64,000 nt of DNA from Serratia quinivorans (GCA_900457075.1 UGYN01000002.1:4898001-4962000), one strand, 5' to 3'; positions 47,898-58,734 are shown, counted from the first letter of the stretch. Program-made: numbers and translations. Notes: generated from the letters alone by a model not told the origin.

Positions 47898-49601
47898 ATG
47901 CAGTGGAAATCTCTCCAGGCGCTTACGCCCGGTTTGACGCATTTATTAGGGTATCAACGCAGTTGGCTCAAACCGGACATCCGCGCCGGGCTTTCCGTCG
48001 CCGCCGTGGCCTTGCCGGTAGCGATTGCCTACGCCGAACTGGCCGGAGTCAGCCCGATAGTGGGGTTATATTCCTGTATTTTACCCATGGTGGCCTATGC
48101 GTTTTTCGGCTCCTCACGCCAACTGATTGTGGGGCCGGATGCGGCGACCTGTGCAGTGATTGCCGCCGTTGTGACCCCGTTGGCGGCGGGTAATATGGAA
48201 CGCCACTGGCAATTGACCATTATGATGACGGCGATGATGGGCGCCTGGTGTCTGTTGGCCAGCCGCTTCAAACTGGGCGCCCTGGCCGATTTACTCTCAC
48301 GGCCGATACTCAGCGGTTTGCTGAACGGCGTGGCGATTACCATCATGGTCGATCAAATTGGCAAAGTGTTCGGATTTGGTGTGCACCCGGCGCAGCTGAT
48401 CGAACGTATTTACGCGTTGCCAGGCAACCTGATGCACAGTGATTGGCTGACCATGGCGGTCTCGTTACTGGCTTTGGTTACGCTGATCGGGTTTAAAAAA
48501 TGGCGTCCCAACTGGCCGGCACCGTTATTTGCCATTGTTCTGGTCACGTTTATTACCTGGGCATGCAAGCTGCAGCAGCATGGCGTGGTAACGGTCGGCG
48601 GCTTTAGTGATGTCTTGCCGATAGTGCAGTGGCCGGATTTTCAACCGGGTTTGCTACGTGACATGGTGATCCCGGCGCTCAACCTGGCCGTCGTGAGCTT
48701 TGTCAGCATGATGCTGACCGCCCGAAGCTTCGCGGCGAAAAACGGTTACGAGGTGAATGCGGATGCCGAGTTTCGTGCGCTCGGGCTGGTGAATATCGTC
48801 TCGGCGCTGTCGCAGGGGTTCGCCATCAGCGGGGCGGATTCACGCACCGCGGTCAATGATGCCAACGGTGGCAAGAGCCAACTGGTGTCGATCATTGCGG
48901 CGGCGGTGATTGCCTTCGTGCTGTTGTTCCTGATGGCGCCGCTACAGTTTATTCCGGTCGCGGGGTTGGGCGTGGTGCTGATGTATGCCGCCTGGTCGCT
49001 GCTGGATATTCGTGGCATCTGGATCATGCGGCGACGCAATGCTCAGGCCTTCCGGCTGGCGATGTTTACCTTCCTTAGCGTATTGCTGGTGGGGGTGATC
49101 AGCGGCATTGGCCTGGCGGTTTTACTGGGCCTGATGCAGTTTCTGCGCACGGTGTTCCGCCCGACTGAGCAGCTGTTGGGCGTCAACGAAGAAGGGATGA
49201 TCCACTCGATGGGCAACAATAACGGCATTAAAGCGGTACCCGGTGTGATGATGTATCGCTTCAACTCGCCGCTGACCTATTTCAACGTGGCGTATTTCAA
49301 ACGGCGGATCCTGAACCTGGTGGACAGCACACCGTTCCAGCCGCGTTGGGTGGTGGTGGACGCCGTTGCCAGCTTTACCCATGCCGATATCAGCGTACTG
49401 GCGGCCATCGACGAATTGAAACGTGATTTGTTACAGCGTAACGTGAAGCTGGTGCTGGCAGGGCGCCGAACCGAGCTGACGCGCTGGTTCCGTATTAATC
49501 GGATGGGGCGCGACCGGGAATTGATCCTGGTACCGGATTTGTACCTGGCGCTAAAGTTGATCCAAAGTAAGGAACAGGCGGAACCGACCGTGGCTCAATA
49601 A
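47898..49601 (+). CDS. SulP-family inorganic anion transporter
   Basis: 567-residue SulP/SLC26 protein. The N-terminal membrane domain has VALPVAIAYAELAGVSPIVG and GPDAATCAV, the SulP signature region. A C-terminal cytoplasmic STAS domain reads VVVDAVASFTHADISVLAAI. Substrates of bacterial SulP proteins include sulfate, bicarbonate and dicarboxylates such as succinate/fumarate (DauA). The exact substrate here is unknown; no associated carbonic anhydrase is present. It is inserted between yciB and yciC, opposite in direction to both, compared with E. coli. Confidence 0.88.
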   Translation: MQWKSLQALTPGLTHLLGYQRSWLKPDIRAGLSVAAVALPVAIAYAELAGVSPIVGLYSCILPMVAYAFFGSSRQLIVGPDAATCAVIAAVVTPLAAGNMERHWQLTIMMTAMMGAWCLLASRFKLGALADLLSRPILSGLLNGVAITIMVDQIGKVFGFGVHPAQLIERIYALPGNLMHSDWLTMAVSLLALVTLIGFKKWRPNWPAPLFAIVLVTFITWACKLQQHGVVTVGGFSDVLPIVQWPDFQPGLLRDMVIPALNLAVVSFVSMMLTARSFAAKNGYEVNADAEFRALGLVNIVSALSQGFAISGADSRTAVNDANGGKSQLVSIIAAAVIAFVLLFLMAPLQFIPVAGLGVVLMYAAWSLLDIRGIWIMRRRNAQAFRLAMFTFLSVLLVGVISGIGLAVLLGLMQFLRTVFRPTEQLLGVNEEGMIHSMGNNNGIKAVPGVMMYRFNSPLTYFNVAYFKRRILNLVDSTPFQPRWVVVDAVASFTHADISVLAAIDELKRDLLQRNVKLVLAGRRTELTRWFRINRMGRDRELILVPDLYLALKLIQSKEQAEPTVAQ

Positions 49602-49603
49602 AC

Positions 49604-49630
49604 AAAAAGGCACGCCGAAGCGTGCCTTTT
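49604..49630. terminator. Bidirectional terminator between sulP and yciC
   Basis: 11-bp stem AAAAGGCACGC / GCGTGCCTTTT with a CGAA loop, between the convergent genes, with T runs on both strands. Confidence 0.85.
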
Positions 49631-49647
49631 GGATTTCTACCGCAAGA

Positions 49648-50400
49648 TTAGCTGCGCAGCAGCATATACAGACGGAACAGGTAAATCAGCAACAGGGCCG
49701 AAACCAGGTTGCTCAGGGCGGTCAGCACCACGCTGGCGACGTTCGGGGTCAGCACCGAAAGGTGGCTCACCATAAACAGCACCAGCAGCTTGGCTGCCAG
49801 CCACAACATCATCGCCGGAACAATCACCCGCGCATTGGCGAACGCCAACTTGCAGCTCAGCTTAATCGAGGCGAAAACGCCTTTCTTGTCGGTAGCCGTA
49901 ATCACCGGCGCCAGCGAGAAGGCGATCGCCATGATCACGCCCGGCACCACAAACAGCGTCAGACCCAGCTGGATCAACAGCGTGCAGATAAACAGCAGCA
50001 GCAGCAAACGCGGCAGTTCCGGCGCGGAAGCACCGATAGCGCGCAGTGCGCTGATACGCTGCCCCTGAGAAACCAGACGAATCAATGTCAGCATCCCGCC
50101 AACCAGCAACACGTTGCCCACTAATGCGGAAAAAGTGGCGGCGGCTGAAACCTTCAATAACACCATCTGTTGCTCAGGCGTCATTTGTTGAATGATTTCC
50201 TGGATCCCCATACCGGCGGATGCAGCAAAGTCACCTTCCGTTGCGCTCAGGATCTTCAACTGCTCGACGTCAGGGCTGAAAGCCTGATTGAGCAGCACAG
50301 AAATGAACGCGGTCAACAGCGCCAGCATCAGAATACTGGTCAGTTGGTTACGGAAAAAATTAAAACTGTCACGGTACAACGTGTTGGCCGTGATAGGCAT
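49648..50400 (-). CDS. yciC: YciC family inner-membrane protein (UPF0259)
   Basis: 250 residues with several hydrophobic spans (for example [20 protein letters not shown] and [13 protein letters not shown]). Member of UPF0259, function unknown. The N-terminus [19 protein letters not shown] matches E. coli YciC. Divergent from ompW as in E. coli. Confidence 0.92.
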   Translation of the reverse strand: MPITANTLYRDSFNFFRNQLTSILMLALLTAFISVLLNQAFSPDVEQLKILSATEGDFAASAGMGIQEIIQQMTPEQQMVLLKVSAAATFSALVGNVLLVGGMLTLIRLVSQGQRISALRAIGASAPELPRLLLLLFICTLLIQLGLTLFVVPGVIMAIAFSLAPVITATDKKGVFASIKLSCKLAFANARVIVPAMMLWLAAKLLVLFMVSHLSVLTPNVASVVLTALSNLVSALLLIYLFRLYMLLRS

Positions 50401-50755
50401 GCAGACTCCTTGGCATCGAGAAACAGAGATAAATCAAAATCAGTGGGCGATTGTACCCTGTTCCAGGCCGCTGTGGCACCCCGCGAAGTGCACTGTGACG
50501 ATTTCTTCTGCAATCAGCCTCATCGACATTCCCCGTCGTCTTTCAAGCCGCGCCCTGGCAACTGAACATGTAGATAATTTGCAACAAAAGGCGTTTTTTG
50601 ATTCAGATCAATCCTTGATTTATTAGCCTCTTAGGTAACCTTGTTTTTAGTAGGAATTAAAACTTTTACACATAAGATGTGATCTCGATGGGATCATAAA
50701 TACCCGTAAGTAGGTATATTCCCCCTGGATGATAACCACACAAATGGAATGGATA
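50401..50755. promoter_or_regulatory. yciC-ompW intergenic control region with FNR site
   Basis: 355 bp with no gene. It contains a perfect FNR consensus at 50598-50611 (listed separately). Downstream there is a GTAAGTAGGTATATTCCCCC stretch near 50706-50725 that may be part of the ompW promoter/leader, although the bases are not clear enough for a confident -10 call. Confidence 0.5.
50598..50611 (+). promoter_or_regulatory. Perfect FNR box upstream of ompW
   Basis: TTGATTCAGATCAA is an exact match to TTGAT-N4-ATCAA, 145 bp upstream of the ompW start. E. coli ompW is activated by FNR under anaerobiosis, so this site is likely functional for ompW; yciC lies further away on the other side. Confidence 0.8.
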
Positions 50756-51400
50756 ATGAAAAAGACAACTCTGGTGGTATTGGCGGCAATGATGGCCCCT
50801 ATGTTGGCAAGTGCGCATCAGGCAGGCGATTTTCTGTTCCGCGCAGGCGCTGCTACTGTGCGGCCAAATGCCGGATCGGACGACGTGCTGGGGCAAGGCT
50901 CATTCAGTGCCGACAATAATACCCAGCTTGGTCTGACCTTCGGCTATATGGTAACGGACAATATTGGTGTCGAACTGCTGGCCGCAACGCCATTTCGCCA
51001 CAAGGTAGGGCTGAATGGTGGCGCAGTGAACGGCAACATCGCGACGGTACACGATTTGCCCCCGACCCTGATGGCGCAATACTATTTTGGCGACAAACAG
51101 GACAAACTGCGTCCGTACCTGGGGCTGGGCGTTAACTACACCACCTTCTTCGATGAAAAATTCAACGATAACGGGAAAAGTGCCGGGCTGAGCAACCTGA
51201 GTTTAAAAGACTCCTGGGGCGTAGCCGCGCAGGCGGGTCTGGATTACAACCTGGATGAACACTGGATGCTGAACATGTCAGTGTGGTGGATGAACATCGA
51301 AACAAAAGCTCGCTTTGACGATGCGGACGGTAACCATCACAGCATTGATACGCGTTTGGATCCGTGGGTGTTTATGTTCGGGGCAGGGTATCGCTTCTGA
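50756..51400 (+). CDS. ompW: Outer membrane protein OmpW
   Basis: Small eight-stranded beta-barrel with a hydrophobic channel, colicin S4 receptor in E. coli, linked to hydrophobic compound and oxidative-stress response. The start is the ATG at 50756 (MKKTTLVVLAAMMAPMLASA, a clear signal peptide cut before HQAGDFLFRAG); an in-frame ATG at 50729 is upstream of the natural start. 214 residues. The C-terminal residue pattern ends in GAGYRF, the beta-barrel assembly signal with terminal Phe. Confidence 0.95.
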   Translation: MKKTTLVVLAAMMAPMLASAHQAGDFLFRAGAATVRPNAGSDDVLGQGSFSADNNTQLGLTFGYMVTDNIGVELLAATPFRHKVGLNGGAVNGNIATVHDLPPTLMAQYYFGDKQDKLRPYLGLGVNYTTFFDEKFNDNGKSAGLSNLSLKDSWGVAAQAGLDYNLDEHWMLNMSVWWMNIETKARFDDADGNHHSIDTRLDPWVFMFGAGYRF

Positions 51401-51412
51401 CAGGGGTGAAAC

Positions 51413-51440
51413 AGGGAGGCGCATGCAGCGCCTCCGTTTT
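51413..51440 (+). terminator. Terminator after ompW
   Basis: Stem GGAGGCGC / GCGCCTCC with an ATGCA loop followed by GTTTTACTTTT on the plus strand. Confidence 0.8.
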
Positions 51441-51447
51441 ACTTTTA

Positions 51448-51762
51448 CTACTTGATGTTCATGACGTTCTCAACGGATTTCACACCCGCTACGCCACGAG
51501 TTACCTGTACCGCACGGTTGGCATCGGCGCTTGAGCTGACAAAGCCGCTCAGTTGCACACGACCTTTAAAGGTCTCGACGCTGATTTCGGTAGATTTGAT
51601 GGTTTTATCCGCCAACAGCGCTGACTTCACCTTGGTCGTCACTACCGTATCGTCAATATAACCGCCAGTCCCTTCAGATTTCGCTGTTGGCGCGCAGGCA
51701 CTCACTGCGAATGCCACAACGGCTGCCATGCATAAGACCGAAAGGGTTTTAAATAGCTTCAT
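51448..51762 (-). CDS. BON-domain lipoprotein
   Basis: 104-residue exported protein. The signal peptide ends with a lipobox VSAC (Cys23), so it is probably a lipoprotein. The rest is a single BON domain: DDTVVTTKVKSALLADKTI, FKGRVQLSGFVSS, VTRGVAGVKSVENVM. BON proteins such as OsmY and YraP support envelope integrity under osmotic stress. It lies where E. coli has yciEFG, between ompW and trpA. Confidence 0.87.
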   Translation of the reverse strand: MKLFKTLSVLCMAAVVAFAVSACAPTAKSEGTGGYIDDTVVTTKVKSALLADKTIKSTEISVETFKGRVQLSGFVSSSADANRAVQVTRGVAGVKSVENVMNIK

Positions 51763-51944
51763 AAATTACTCTCCATGCAATGTTATTGTTGAAACTACAT
51801 TTGGGTATTCACCTGAAAACATAGCGCATTCCCCCAAATAAAGAAATGCCCAACGCGCAAGGTTAATTGTGAGACAAGAATTGGGTTTGTTCAAATCCAG
51901 GCTGTAAAAAATAGCACAACTTTGAAGAGAAACAATATGTTAAC

Positions 51945-51971
51945 AACGGGCACAGATCCTCTGCGCCCGTT
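51945..51971 (-). terminator. Hairpin after trpA, candidate trp operon terminator
   Basis: Stem AACGGGC / GCCCGTT, extendable inward by a G-U and CAG/CTG pairs, 10 bp past the trpA stop. The T tract is poor, so termination may be Rho-assisted. Confidence 0.5.
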
Positions 51972-51980
51972 ACTGGCCAA

Positions 51981-52787
51981 TTATGCCCGGGTTGCGGCTT
52001 TCATTTCACTAACGAAGGTCGCCAGTCGCGCCAGCATTTCGGCCGGTTGCGTATGGTTTTGCTCGATAATCTTGACGATCGCCGAACCGGATATCGCCCC
52101 GGCAGCCCCGGCCTGCAGCGCATCACGCACCTGGGCCGGCTCAGAGATACCAAAGCCTTGCAGCGGTGGCGCCGCATGGTATTCACGCAGTTTGTTCACC
52201 AGATGATGCAGCGGCAACTGGGCGCGGCTTTCGGTTCCGGTTACACCTGCACGTGACAGCAGGTAGGTGTAGCCCCGGCCATGTGAGGAGATTTCACGCA
52301 GCAAATCGTCGTCTGCATTGGGCGGGCAGATAAAGATCGGCGCGATACCATGACGGATAGCGGCAGCACGGAAAGGCGCAGACTCTTCATACGGCACGTC
52401 GGCGATCAGCACCGAGTCTACGCCCACTTCGGCACAGCGTTGGTAAAACGCATCGATGCCTTTATGGAACACCAGATTGGCGTACATCAGCAGGCCGATC
52501 GGCATGCTGGGGTGTTTCTGGCGGATAGCGGCCAGCATTTCGAAGCACTGAGTCGGCGTGACGCCAGAGGCGAAAGCGCGCAGCGCCGCACTTTGAATGG
52601 TTGGACCGTCAGCCAGCGGATCGGAGAACGGGATACCCAACTCCAGCGCGTCGGCGCCGGCTTCAACCAGGGTATCGATGATTTGCAATGACAATGCCGG
52701 GTTAGGATCGCCGAGGGTCACGAACGGGACGAAGGCGCCTTCCTTGTTGCTTGCCAGGCGGTCGAACAGTTGCTGGTAACGTTCCAT
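51981..52787 (-). CDS. trpA: Tryptophan synthase alpha chain
   Basis: Cleaves indole-3-glycerol phosphate to indole and G3P; indole passes through the tunnel to TrpB. It has 268 residues, the same as E. coli. The active-site Glu is in [19 protein letters not shown] (Glu49, Asp60 spacing). The start overlaps the trpB stop by one base. Last gene of the trp operon. Confidence 0.97.
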   Translation of the reverse strand: MERYQQLFDRLASNKEGAFVPFVTLGDPNPALSLQIIDTLVEAGADALELGIPFSDPLADGPTIQSAALRAFASGVTPTQCFEMLAAIRQKHPSMPIGLLMYANLVFHKGIDAFYQRCAEVGVDSVLIADVPYEESAPFRAAAIRHGIAPIFICPPNADDDLLREISSHGRGYTYLLSRAGVTGTESRAQLPLHHLVNKLREYHAAPPLQGFGISEPAQVRDALQAGAAGAISGSAIVKIIEQNHTQPAEMLARLATFVSEMKAATRA

Positions 52788-53977
52788 CAGATTTCTCCCC
52801 GAGCTTTCAGAATGTCGTGAACGGTAAATATGTCTTTGTCGCCGCGGCCGGACAGGTTAACCACCAGGATCTGTTCCTTTTGCGGTGTTTCACGGATCAT
52901 TTTCAGCGCATGCGCCAGGGCGTGGGAAGACTCCAGCGCCGGGATAATCCCTTCGCTACGCGACAGCGCCTTGAATGCGTCCAGCGCTTCGTCATCGGTA
53001 ATCGACACATATTCGGCGCGACCGATGCTGTTCAGATAGGCGTGCTGCGGTCCGACGGAAGGGAAGTCCAGCCCGGCGGAAATGGAGTAGGACTCTTCAA
53101 TCTGGCCTTCGGAAGTCTGCATCATCGGCGCTTTCATGCCGAAATAGATGCCAACGTGACCGTGTTTCAACGGCGCACCGTGTTGGCCGGTTTCGATACC
53201 CAGACCGGCAGGCTCAACGCCGATCAGCCCTACGCTGGTATCATCGATAAAGTCAGCAAACATGCCGATGGCGTTGGAGCCGCCACCCACACAGGCCAGT
53301 ACCGCATCCGGCAGGCGGCCTTCGCGTTCCAGCATCTGCGCTTTGGTTTCTTCACCGATCATGCGTTGGAATTCACGCACGATAGTAGGGTACGGGTGTG
53401 GGCCGGCAGCGGTACCCAACATATAGTGGGCGGTTTCGTAGCTGCCGGACCAGTCACGCAGCGCTTCGTTACAGGCGTCTTTCAGCGTAGAAGAACCGCT
53501 ATGTACCGGGATCACTTCCGCACCCATCAGGCGCATGCGGAATACGTTAGGCGACTGGCGTTCAATATCTTTGGCACCCATATAGATGCGGCATTTCAGA
53601 CCGAGCAAGGCACAGGCCAGGGCCGAGGCAACGCCATGCTGACCGGCACCGGTTTCGGCGATGATTTCGGTTTTACCCATGCGTTTGGCCAACAATGCCT
53701 GACCCAACACCTGGTTGGTTTTATGCGCGCCGCCGTGCAGCAAGTCTTCACGCTTCAGGTACAGCTTGGTTTTGGTACCGGCCGTGAGGTTTCTGCACAG
53801 CGTCAGCGCCGTTGGGCGACCGGCGTAGTTTTTCAGCAGGTCAATAAATTCAGCCTGAAACTCTGGGTCGCGCTGAGCGCTGACAAAGGCTTCTTCCAGT
53901 TGTTTTAGGGCCGGCATCAGAATCTGCGGCACATATTGGCCACCAAATTCGCCGAAGTAGGGGTTAAGCAGCGTCAT
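52787..53977 (-). CDS. trpB: Tryptophan synthase beta chain
   Basis: PLP enzyme joining indole and serine to make tryptophan. It has 396 residues (E. coli 397). The PLP lysine is in [14 protein letters not shown], the phosphate-binding loop is [12 protein letters not shown], and GRGDKD is near the C-terminus. The large open frame on the opposite strand (52751-53908) is a shadow. Confidence 0.98.
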   Translation of the reverse strand: MTLLNPYFGEFGGQYVPQILMPALKQLEEAFVSAQRDPEFQAEFIDLLKNYAGRPTALTLCRNLTAGTKTKLYLKREDLLHGGAHKTNQVLGQALLAKRMGKTEIIAETGAGQHGVASALACALLGLKCRIYMGAKDIERQSPNVFRMRLMGAEVIPVHSGSSTLKDACNEALRDWSGSYETAHYMLGTAAGPHPYPTIVREFQRMIGEETKAQMLEREGRLPDAVLACVGGGSNAIGMFADFIDDTSVGLIGVEPAGLGIETGQHGAPLKHGHVGIYFGMKAPMMQTSEGQIEESYSISAGLDFPSVGPQHAYLNSIGRAEYVSITDDEALDAFKALSRSEGIIPALESSHALAHALKMIRETPQKEQILVVNLSGRGDKDIFTVHDILKARGEI

Positions 53978-54008
53978 TATAGTTCCCGTTATTATCCGTT
54001 AATGATCT

Positions 54009-55374
54009 TCAGTAAGCGCGCAGGGTCTGGAACACCGCCGCGAGGCGGGCAGGATCCTTAATGCCGGGCTGGCTCTCAACGCCGGAGTTAAAGTCCAGAC
54101 CGGCACAGCCAAGTTTGGCCGCGTCAACACAGTTATCCGCGCCCAGGCCACCGGCCAGCATCACGTTCTCCAGGTTTTCGCCGTGCAGTACCGACCAGTC
54201 GAAACGCTGCCCCGGTACCACCCGCGCCGTTATCCAGTAGATAACGGTCAACGTGCAGCAAATCGCGCTTTGGCAAATGGTCTTTTACGCTCAGCGCTTT
54301 CCAAATTTGGCAGTCGGCCGGCAGTTTGGCACGCAAGGCGGTGATATAGGCTTGATCTTCAGCGCCGTGCAGTTGCACCGCTTTCAGGCCCAGGCGCTCG
54401 ACGGTCTGTACTACCGTCTCTACCTGCGCGTCACAGAACACGCCGACGTATTTTAGCGGTGCACCGGCAATCACTTCGCGGGCACGATTGATATCAACAT
54501 AGCGCGGCGAGCGCCCGACAAAAATCAAACCCCCGTAGACGGCACCGGCCTGATAAGCCGCGGCAGCATCCTGTGGACGGGTCAGCCCGCAGACTTTATT
54601 GTCGCCCAGTATCACCCGGCGAACGGCTGCGCGCAGGTCAGTTTCCGACATTAATGCGCTGCCAATCAGGAAACCGTTGGCAAAGTGGCTCAATTCGCGG
54701 ATCTGACCGTAATTGTTGATGCCGGACTCGCTGATCACCGTCACGCCGTGTGGCACGCGTGGTGCCAACTGACGGGTGCGATCCAGATCGATACTCAGGT
54801 CGCGCAGGTCACGGTTATTGATGCCCACCACGCGCGCTTCCAGAGCAATGGCCCGTTGCAGCTCTTCTTCGCTGATCACTTCGGTCAGTACACCCATGTT
54901 CAGGCTATGGGCCACTGCGGCTAACTTGCGGTATTGCTCGTCGTCAACCACCGACAGCATCAGCAGGATGGCATCGGCCTGATAGAAACGCGCCAGATAG
55001 ATCTGATACGGGTCGATAATGAAATCTTTGCACAGCACCGGCTGTGTCACCGTTTTGCTGACCAGCGGCAGAAAATCGAAGCTGCCCTGGAAGTATTTTT
55101 CGTCTGTCAGCACCGAAATTGCCGAGGCAAAATCTTTGTAGACCGAAGCTATTTCTACCGGATCGAAGTTTTCGCGGATCAACCCTTTGGAAGGGGATGC
55201 CTTTTTACATTCAAGAATAAACGCCGTTCTGGCTCCCTCTAACGCGTGGTAAAAACCGCGTTCGCTTGGGACGATTTCATTTTGAAAACTGGCCAGTGGC
55301 TGTTGTTGCTGTCGTGCTGCGACCCATTGCGCTTTGTCACGAACAATCTTGTTGAGCACGGTTTCCTGCATCAT
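54009..55374 (-). CDS. trpCF: Bifunctional TrpC-TrpF (indole-3-glycerol-phosphate synthase / PRA isomerase), frame broken by a 1-nt insertion
   Basis: The N-terminal TrpC half (MMQETVLNKIVRDKAQWVAA, LECKKASPSKG, VISESGINNY) closes indole-3-glycerol phosphate. The C-terminal TrpF half (NKVCGLTRPQDAAAAYQAGA, GVFCDAQ, VQLHGAEDQAYI) isomerises phosphoribosylanthranilate. The frame breaks near the C-terminus: DNGAGGTG should continue QRFDWSVLHGENLENVMLAG. Removing one C from the run at 54210-54213 restores it and gives 454 residues, matching the E. coli fusion (453). As given, the TrpF active-site end is replaced by out-of-frame sequence. Probably a sequence error, since this is a required biosynthetic gene in an otherwise intact operon. 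Confidence 0.9.
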
Positions 55375-56374
55375 TTATCCTCTTGCTGCCAGTGCGGTGA
55401 CACGCTCGTAAGCCTGCCCGCTGTGAATCATGTCCAGTGCCTGCTGCGCATTTTGGCGCAGGTCTTCATGCCCGAATAACTTCAGCAGCAGCGCCACATT
55501 AGCGGCTACCGCAGCGGCGTGCGCCGGGTCACCTTTACCTTGTAACAACCTTGCCAGAATGTCACGATTTTTCTTCCGGTGAGCCGCCCAGCAGGGCTTC
55601 CAGCGGATAGCTTTGCAATCCGAAGGACTGCGGCGTCAACTGATAGCTTTCAATTTCACCGTTGTTCAGCTCGGCCACGTGGGTCGTTGCATGGATCGCC
55701 ACTTCGTCCATACCGCCGCCGTGCACCACGGCCGCCCGTTGATAACCCAGTACGCGCAGGGTTTCGGCAATCGGCAACACCAGTTCCGGGCTGTAAACGC
55801 CGATCAGCGCCAGCGGTGGGCGTGCCGGGTTGATCAACGGGCCGAGCACGTTGAACACCGTGCGGGTTTTCAACTGCTGGCGTACCGGCATCGCATGGCG
55901 GAAACCGGTGTGGTACTGCGGGGCAAACAGGAAGCATACGCCCAGTTCGTCCAGTGCCTTACGTGCTTCTTCTGCCGGCAAATCCAGGCGAATGCCAAAT
56001 GCTGCCAGCAGATCCGATGAACCCGACCGGCTGGAAACGCTACGGTTGCCGTGTTTGGCCACTTTGGCGCCGCACGCCGCCGCCACAAAGGCGCTGGCGG
56101 TGGAGATATTAATACTGTTGGTGCCGTCGCCGCCGGTGCCGACGATATCGGCAAAAGGGTAATCCGGGCGCGGGAACGGCAGGGCATCGGCCAGCAGCGC
56201 TTTGGCTGCACCGGCGATCTCTTCCGGGTGTTCGCCGCGGATCTTCATGCTGATCAGTGCGGCGGCCAGTTGGCTTGGCTCCAGTTCACCGCGCACGATG
56301 GCGCTGAATAACTGCTGGCTTTCCTGCTGGTTCATCGACTCTGAACGGTACAGTTTTTCAAGAATAGTTTGCAT
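55375..56374 (-). CDS. trpD: Anthranilate phosphoribosyltransferase, separate gene, frame broken by a 1-nt insertion
   Basis: TrpD transfers ribose-5-phosphate from PRPP to anthranilate. The N-terminal domain begins [20 protein letters not shown]; the PRPP-binding motif is [15 protein letters not shown] and [15 protein letters not shown] follows. The frame is lost after GGSPEE because the T run at 55568-55572 (A run on the coding strand) has one base too many; corrected, it reads [20 protein letters not shown] through VTALAARG to a TAA at 55375, 332 residues. It is a stand-alone gene, not fused to trpG as in E. coli. The corrected stop abuts the trpC start. Confidence 0.9.
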
Positions 56375-56389
56375 CGTCGTTTCCCCTCG

Positions 56390-56971
56390 TTATTTCGCCA
56401 GCGCCCAGGCCAGAGTCTGCTCAAGCAAACGCGCGCCATGGGTGGTCAGGATCGATTCCGGATGGAACTGGAAACCGCATACGCGATGCTGGTCATTACG
56501 GACTGCCATCACCATCTCGTTAAAATGGGCGTTAACGGTGAGTTCGGTCGGGATATTGCTGCCAACCAGTGAGTGGTAGCGTGCTACCGGCAGCGGGTTC
56601 GCCATACCGGCAAACATGCCTTCGCCGTCATGACTGATTGCCGAGGCCTTGCCGTGCAAGATCTCACCGGCCTGGCCGACGTGGCCACCGTAGGCTTCGA
56701 CAATCGCCTGATGTCCCAGGCAAATGCCGATAATGGGTAACTGGCCGCGCAGGCGCTGCAACAGCTCCGGCATGCAGCCGGCCTCGGACGGCGTACCCGG
56801 ACCCGGAGACAGCATCAGCACCGGTTGTTCCATCTGCTGCAGGCGTTCGATAATCACGTCGGCAGAAATCTGGTTACGGTAAATCACTACCTGATGGCCG
56901 CTGGCGCGCAGCTGATCGACCAGGTTGTAGGTAAAGGAATCGACGTTATCGAGCAGCAAGATATCGGCCAT
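56390..56971 (-). CDS. trpG: Anthranilate synthase glutamine amidotransferase component
   Basis: TrpG supplies ammonia to TrpE. 193-residue class I amidotransferase with the nucleophile Cys in [15 protein letters not shown] and the His-Glu pair in [12 protein letters not shown]. It is separate from trpD, the ancestral arrangement known in Serratia marcescens; in E. coli and Salmonella trpG is fused to trpD. Its start overlaps the trpE stop by one base; 15 bp to trpD. Confidence 0.96.
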   Translation of the reverse strand: MADILLLDNVDSFTYNLVDQLRASGHQVVIYRNQISADVIIERLQQMEQPVLMLSPGPGTPSEAGCMPELLQRLRGQLPIIGICLGHQAIVEAYGGHVGQAGEILHGKASAISHDGEGMFAGMANPLPVARYHSLVGSNIPTELTVNAHFNEMVMAVRNDQHRVCGFQFHPESILTTHGARLLEQTLAWALAK

Positions 56972-58533
56972 CAGAACACCTCCTTGGCATGGTGCGCGCT
57001 GGCAATGGCACGCAGCACGGCACGTGCCTTATTACGGGTCTCATCGGCTTCCGCCTGAGGAACAGAATCCAGCACCACACCGGCACCGGCTTGCACGGTA
57101 GCAATGCCGTCTTCAACATACGCGGAGCGGATGACAATACAGGTATCCAAATCGCCGGTGGCGGTGAAATAACCGACCGCACCGCCGTAGCTGCCGCGGC
57201 GGGTGCCTTCAGAGGCGGCGATTAACTGCATGGCGCGCACTTTGGGGGCGCCGCTCAGGGTGCCCATGTTCATACAGGCCTGATAAGCGTGCAGCACGTC
57301 GAGGTCGGCGCGCAGGGTGCCGATCACCCGGGAAACCAGGTGCATCACGAAAGAGTAGCGGTCCACTTTGGTCAGGTCGGCCACATAGCGGCTACCGGCC
57401 TGACAGATGCGCGCCAGATCGTTACGTGCCAGATCGACCAGCATCAGATGCTCGGCCAGTTCTTTATGATCGGTCCGCATTTCCAGCTCGATACGGCTGT
57501 CGAGATCCAGATCCAGCGAACCGTCGGCGCGACGACCACGCGGGCGGGTACCGGCAATCGGGTAGATCTCTATCTGGCGGTTGCCGGCGTCGTATTTCAG
57601 CGCGCTTTCCGGCGAAGCACCGAACAGGGTGAACTCGTCATCCTGCATATAGAACATGTATGGGCTTGGGTTGTTGTCCTTCAGCGTCTGGTAAGCGGCC
57701 AACGGGGCCGGGCACGGCAGCGAGAAACGGCGCGACGGCACCACCTGGAAGATTTCGCCCTGACGGATGGCCTGTTGCAATTCGCTGACAACCGCACCGT
57801 ATTCTTCATCGGTCTGGTTACAGCTCAGTTGCATGTTTTCCAGCTTCTGGTGCGGGATCGGCTGTGGGGTCTGTTTCAATTGCAGCTGCAACTGCTCCAG
57901 GCGCTGTTGCAAGCGCTGTTCTTCCGCCGTATCGGCCGTGAAAACGCTGGCCTGAAGACGGGCAACGCCGCGTTGATGATCCAGCACCAACAAGGTTTCC
58001 GCCAGATAGAAGCAGAAGTCCGGGCAGCGGTTTTCCTGACGCAGCGGCGGCAGGTCTTCGAACCCGGCGACCAGATCGTAGGCAAACAGTCCACCGAGCA
58101 TCACCGCTTCACGTTCGTCAGCCGGGGAGTCAACCAGTGTCAGCAGGGTGCGCAGTGCATCAAACACCGACAGCGAACGCAGGCGGGCATCTTCATCCTG
58201 AATCGCATCAATCACCGGGAAAGTCAGTTCACGTCCATTAGGACGCACCTGGTTCTGGACTTCTGCCGGCAGGGCCTCATCCAGCAGCGGCAGCATCGCC
58301 GCGCCGTTGGCGGTCAGCGCATGCAGCGTCACGGTGCGGCCCAGTGCGGTGATGCGCAGAGCGCTGTCAATGACCAACAGGCTTTGCAGGTTTTGCTTGC
58401 TGTTGATTTCAGCTGATTCCAACAGCAGGGTGGCCGGACGAGCGCCGCACAGCTGGTGGAAAATGGTGGTCGGATCGCCCCGGTAACTGGCCTCCGCCTT
58501 CAGTAATTTAAGTTGTGGTTTGATGTTCATCAT
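56971..58533 (-). CDS. trpE: Anthranilate synthase component I
   Basis: TrpE converts chorismate to anthranilate with ammonia from TrpG. 520 residues (E. coli 520). The N-terminal feedback-inhibition motif LLLESAEI (LLES) shows tryptophan regulation. The C-terminal chorismate-binding domain has [31 protein letters not shown], and GAPKVRAM. It follows the leader peptide and attenuator. Confidence 0.98.
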   Translation of the reverse strand: MMNIKPQLKLLKAEASYRGDPTTIFHQLCGARPATLLLESAEINSKQNLQSLLVIDSALRITALGRTVTLHALTANGAAMLPLLDEALPAEVQNQVRPNGRELTFPVIDAIQDEDARLRSLSVFDALRTLLTLVDSPADEREAVMLGGLFAYDLVAGFEDLPPLRQENRCPDFCFYLAETLLVLDHQRGVARLQASVFTADTAEEQRLQQRLEQLQLQLKQTPQPIPHQKLENMQLSCNQTDEEYGAVVSELQQAIRQGEIFQVVPSRRFSLPCPAPLAAYQTLKDNNPSPYMFYMQDDEFTLFGASPESALKYDAGNRQIEIYPIAGTRPRGRRADGSLDLDLDSRIELEMRTDHKELAEHLMLVDLARNDLARICQAGSRYVADLTKVDRYSFVMHLVSRVIGTLRADLDVLHAYQACMNMGTLSGAPKVRAMQLIAASEGTRRGSYGGAVGYFTATGDLDTCIVIRSAYVEDGIATVQAGAGVVLDSVPQAEADETRNKARAVLRAIASAHHAKEVF

Positions 58534-58557
58534 TGGTGGTTCCAGTTAAAATTTGTC

Positions 58558-58588
58558 CATAAAAAAGCCCGCGTTACCAGCGGGCTTA
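58558..58588 (-). terminator. trp attenuator terminator
   Basis: Stem AGCCCGC / GCGGGCT with a 7-base loop followed on the minus strand by TTTTTTA, located between trpL and trpE. It is the Rho-independent terminator of the attenuation switch. Confidence 0.92.
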
Positions 58589-58623
58589 GGGAATCTGCAG
58601 TGTCAGATGACAGGTATGCGTGA

Positions 58624-58683
58624 TTACTCCGCCCGGAAAAGGGAGTGACGCCACCAACGAAGAAGAGAAGTTTGCTTATTCAT
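58624..58683 (-). CDS. trpL: trp leader peptide
   Basis: 19-residue leader peptide MNKQTSLLRWWRHSLFRAE with tandem Trp codons at residues 10-11. When charged Trp-tRNA is scarce, the ribosome stalls at the Trp pair and prevents formation of the terminator at 58558-58588. It is too short for ordinary gene finders. The arrangement is the same as in E. coli (14 residues) but the peptide is longer. Confidence 0.93.
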   Translation of the reverse strand: MNKQTSLLRWWRHSLFRAE

Positions 58684-58734
58684 TTCTGTGCTCTCTTGTT
58701 TATCATCCAACCAGGGAACTGCCCTGAACTTGTG

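Noticed and set aside
52751..53908. 385-codon open frame on the plus strand opposite trpB
   Set aside because: Antisense shadow of trpB, which is complete and conserved.
57289..58416. 375-codon open frame opposite trpE
   Set aside because: Antisense shadow of trpE; no start signal or family resemblance.
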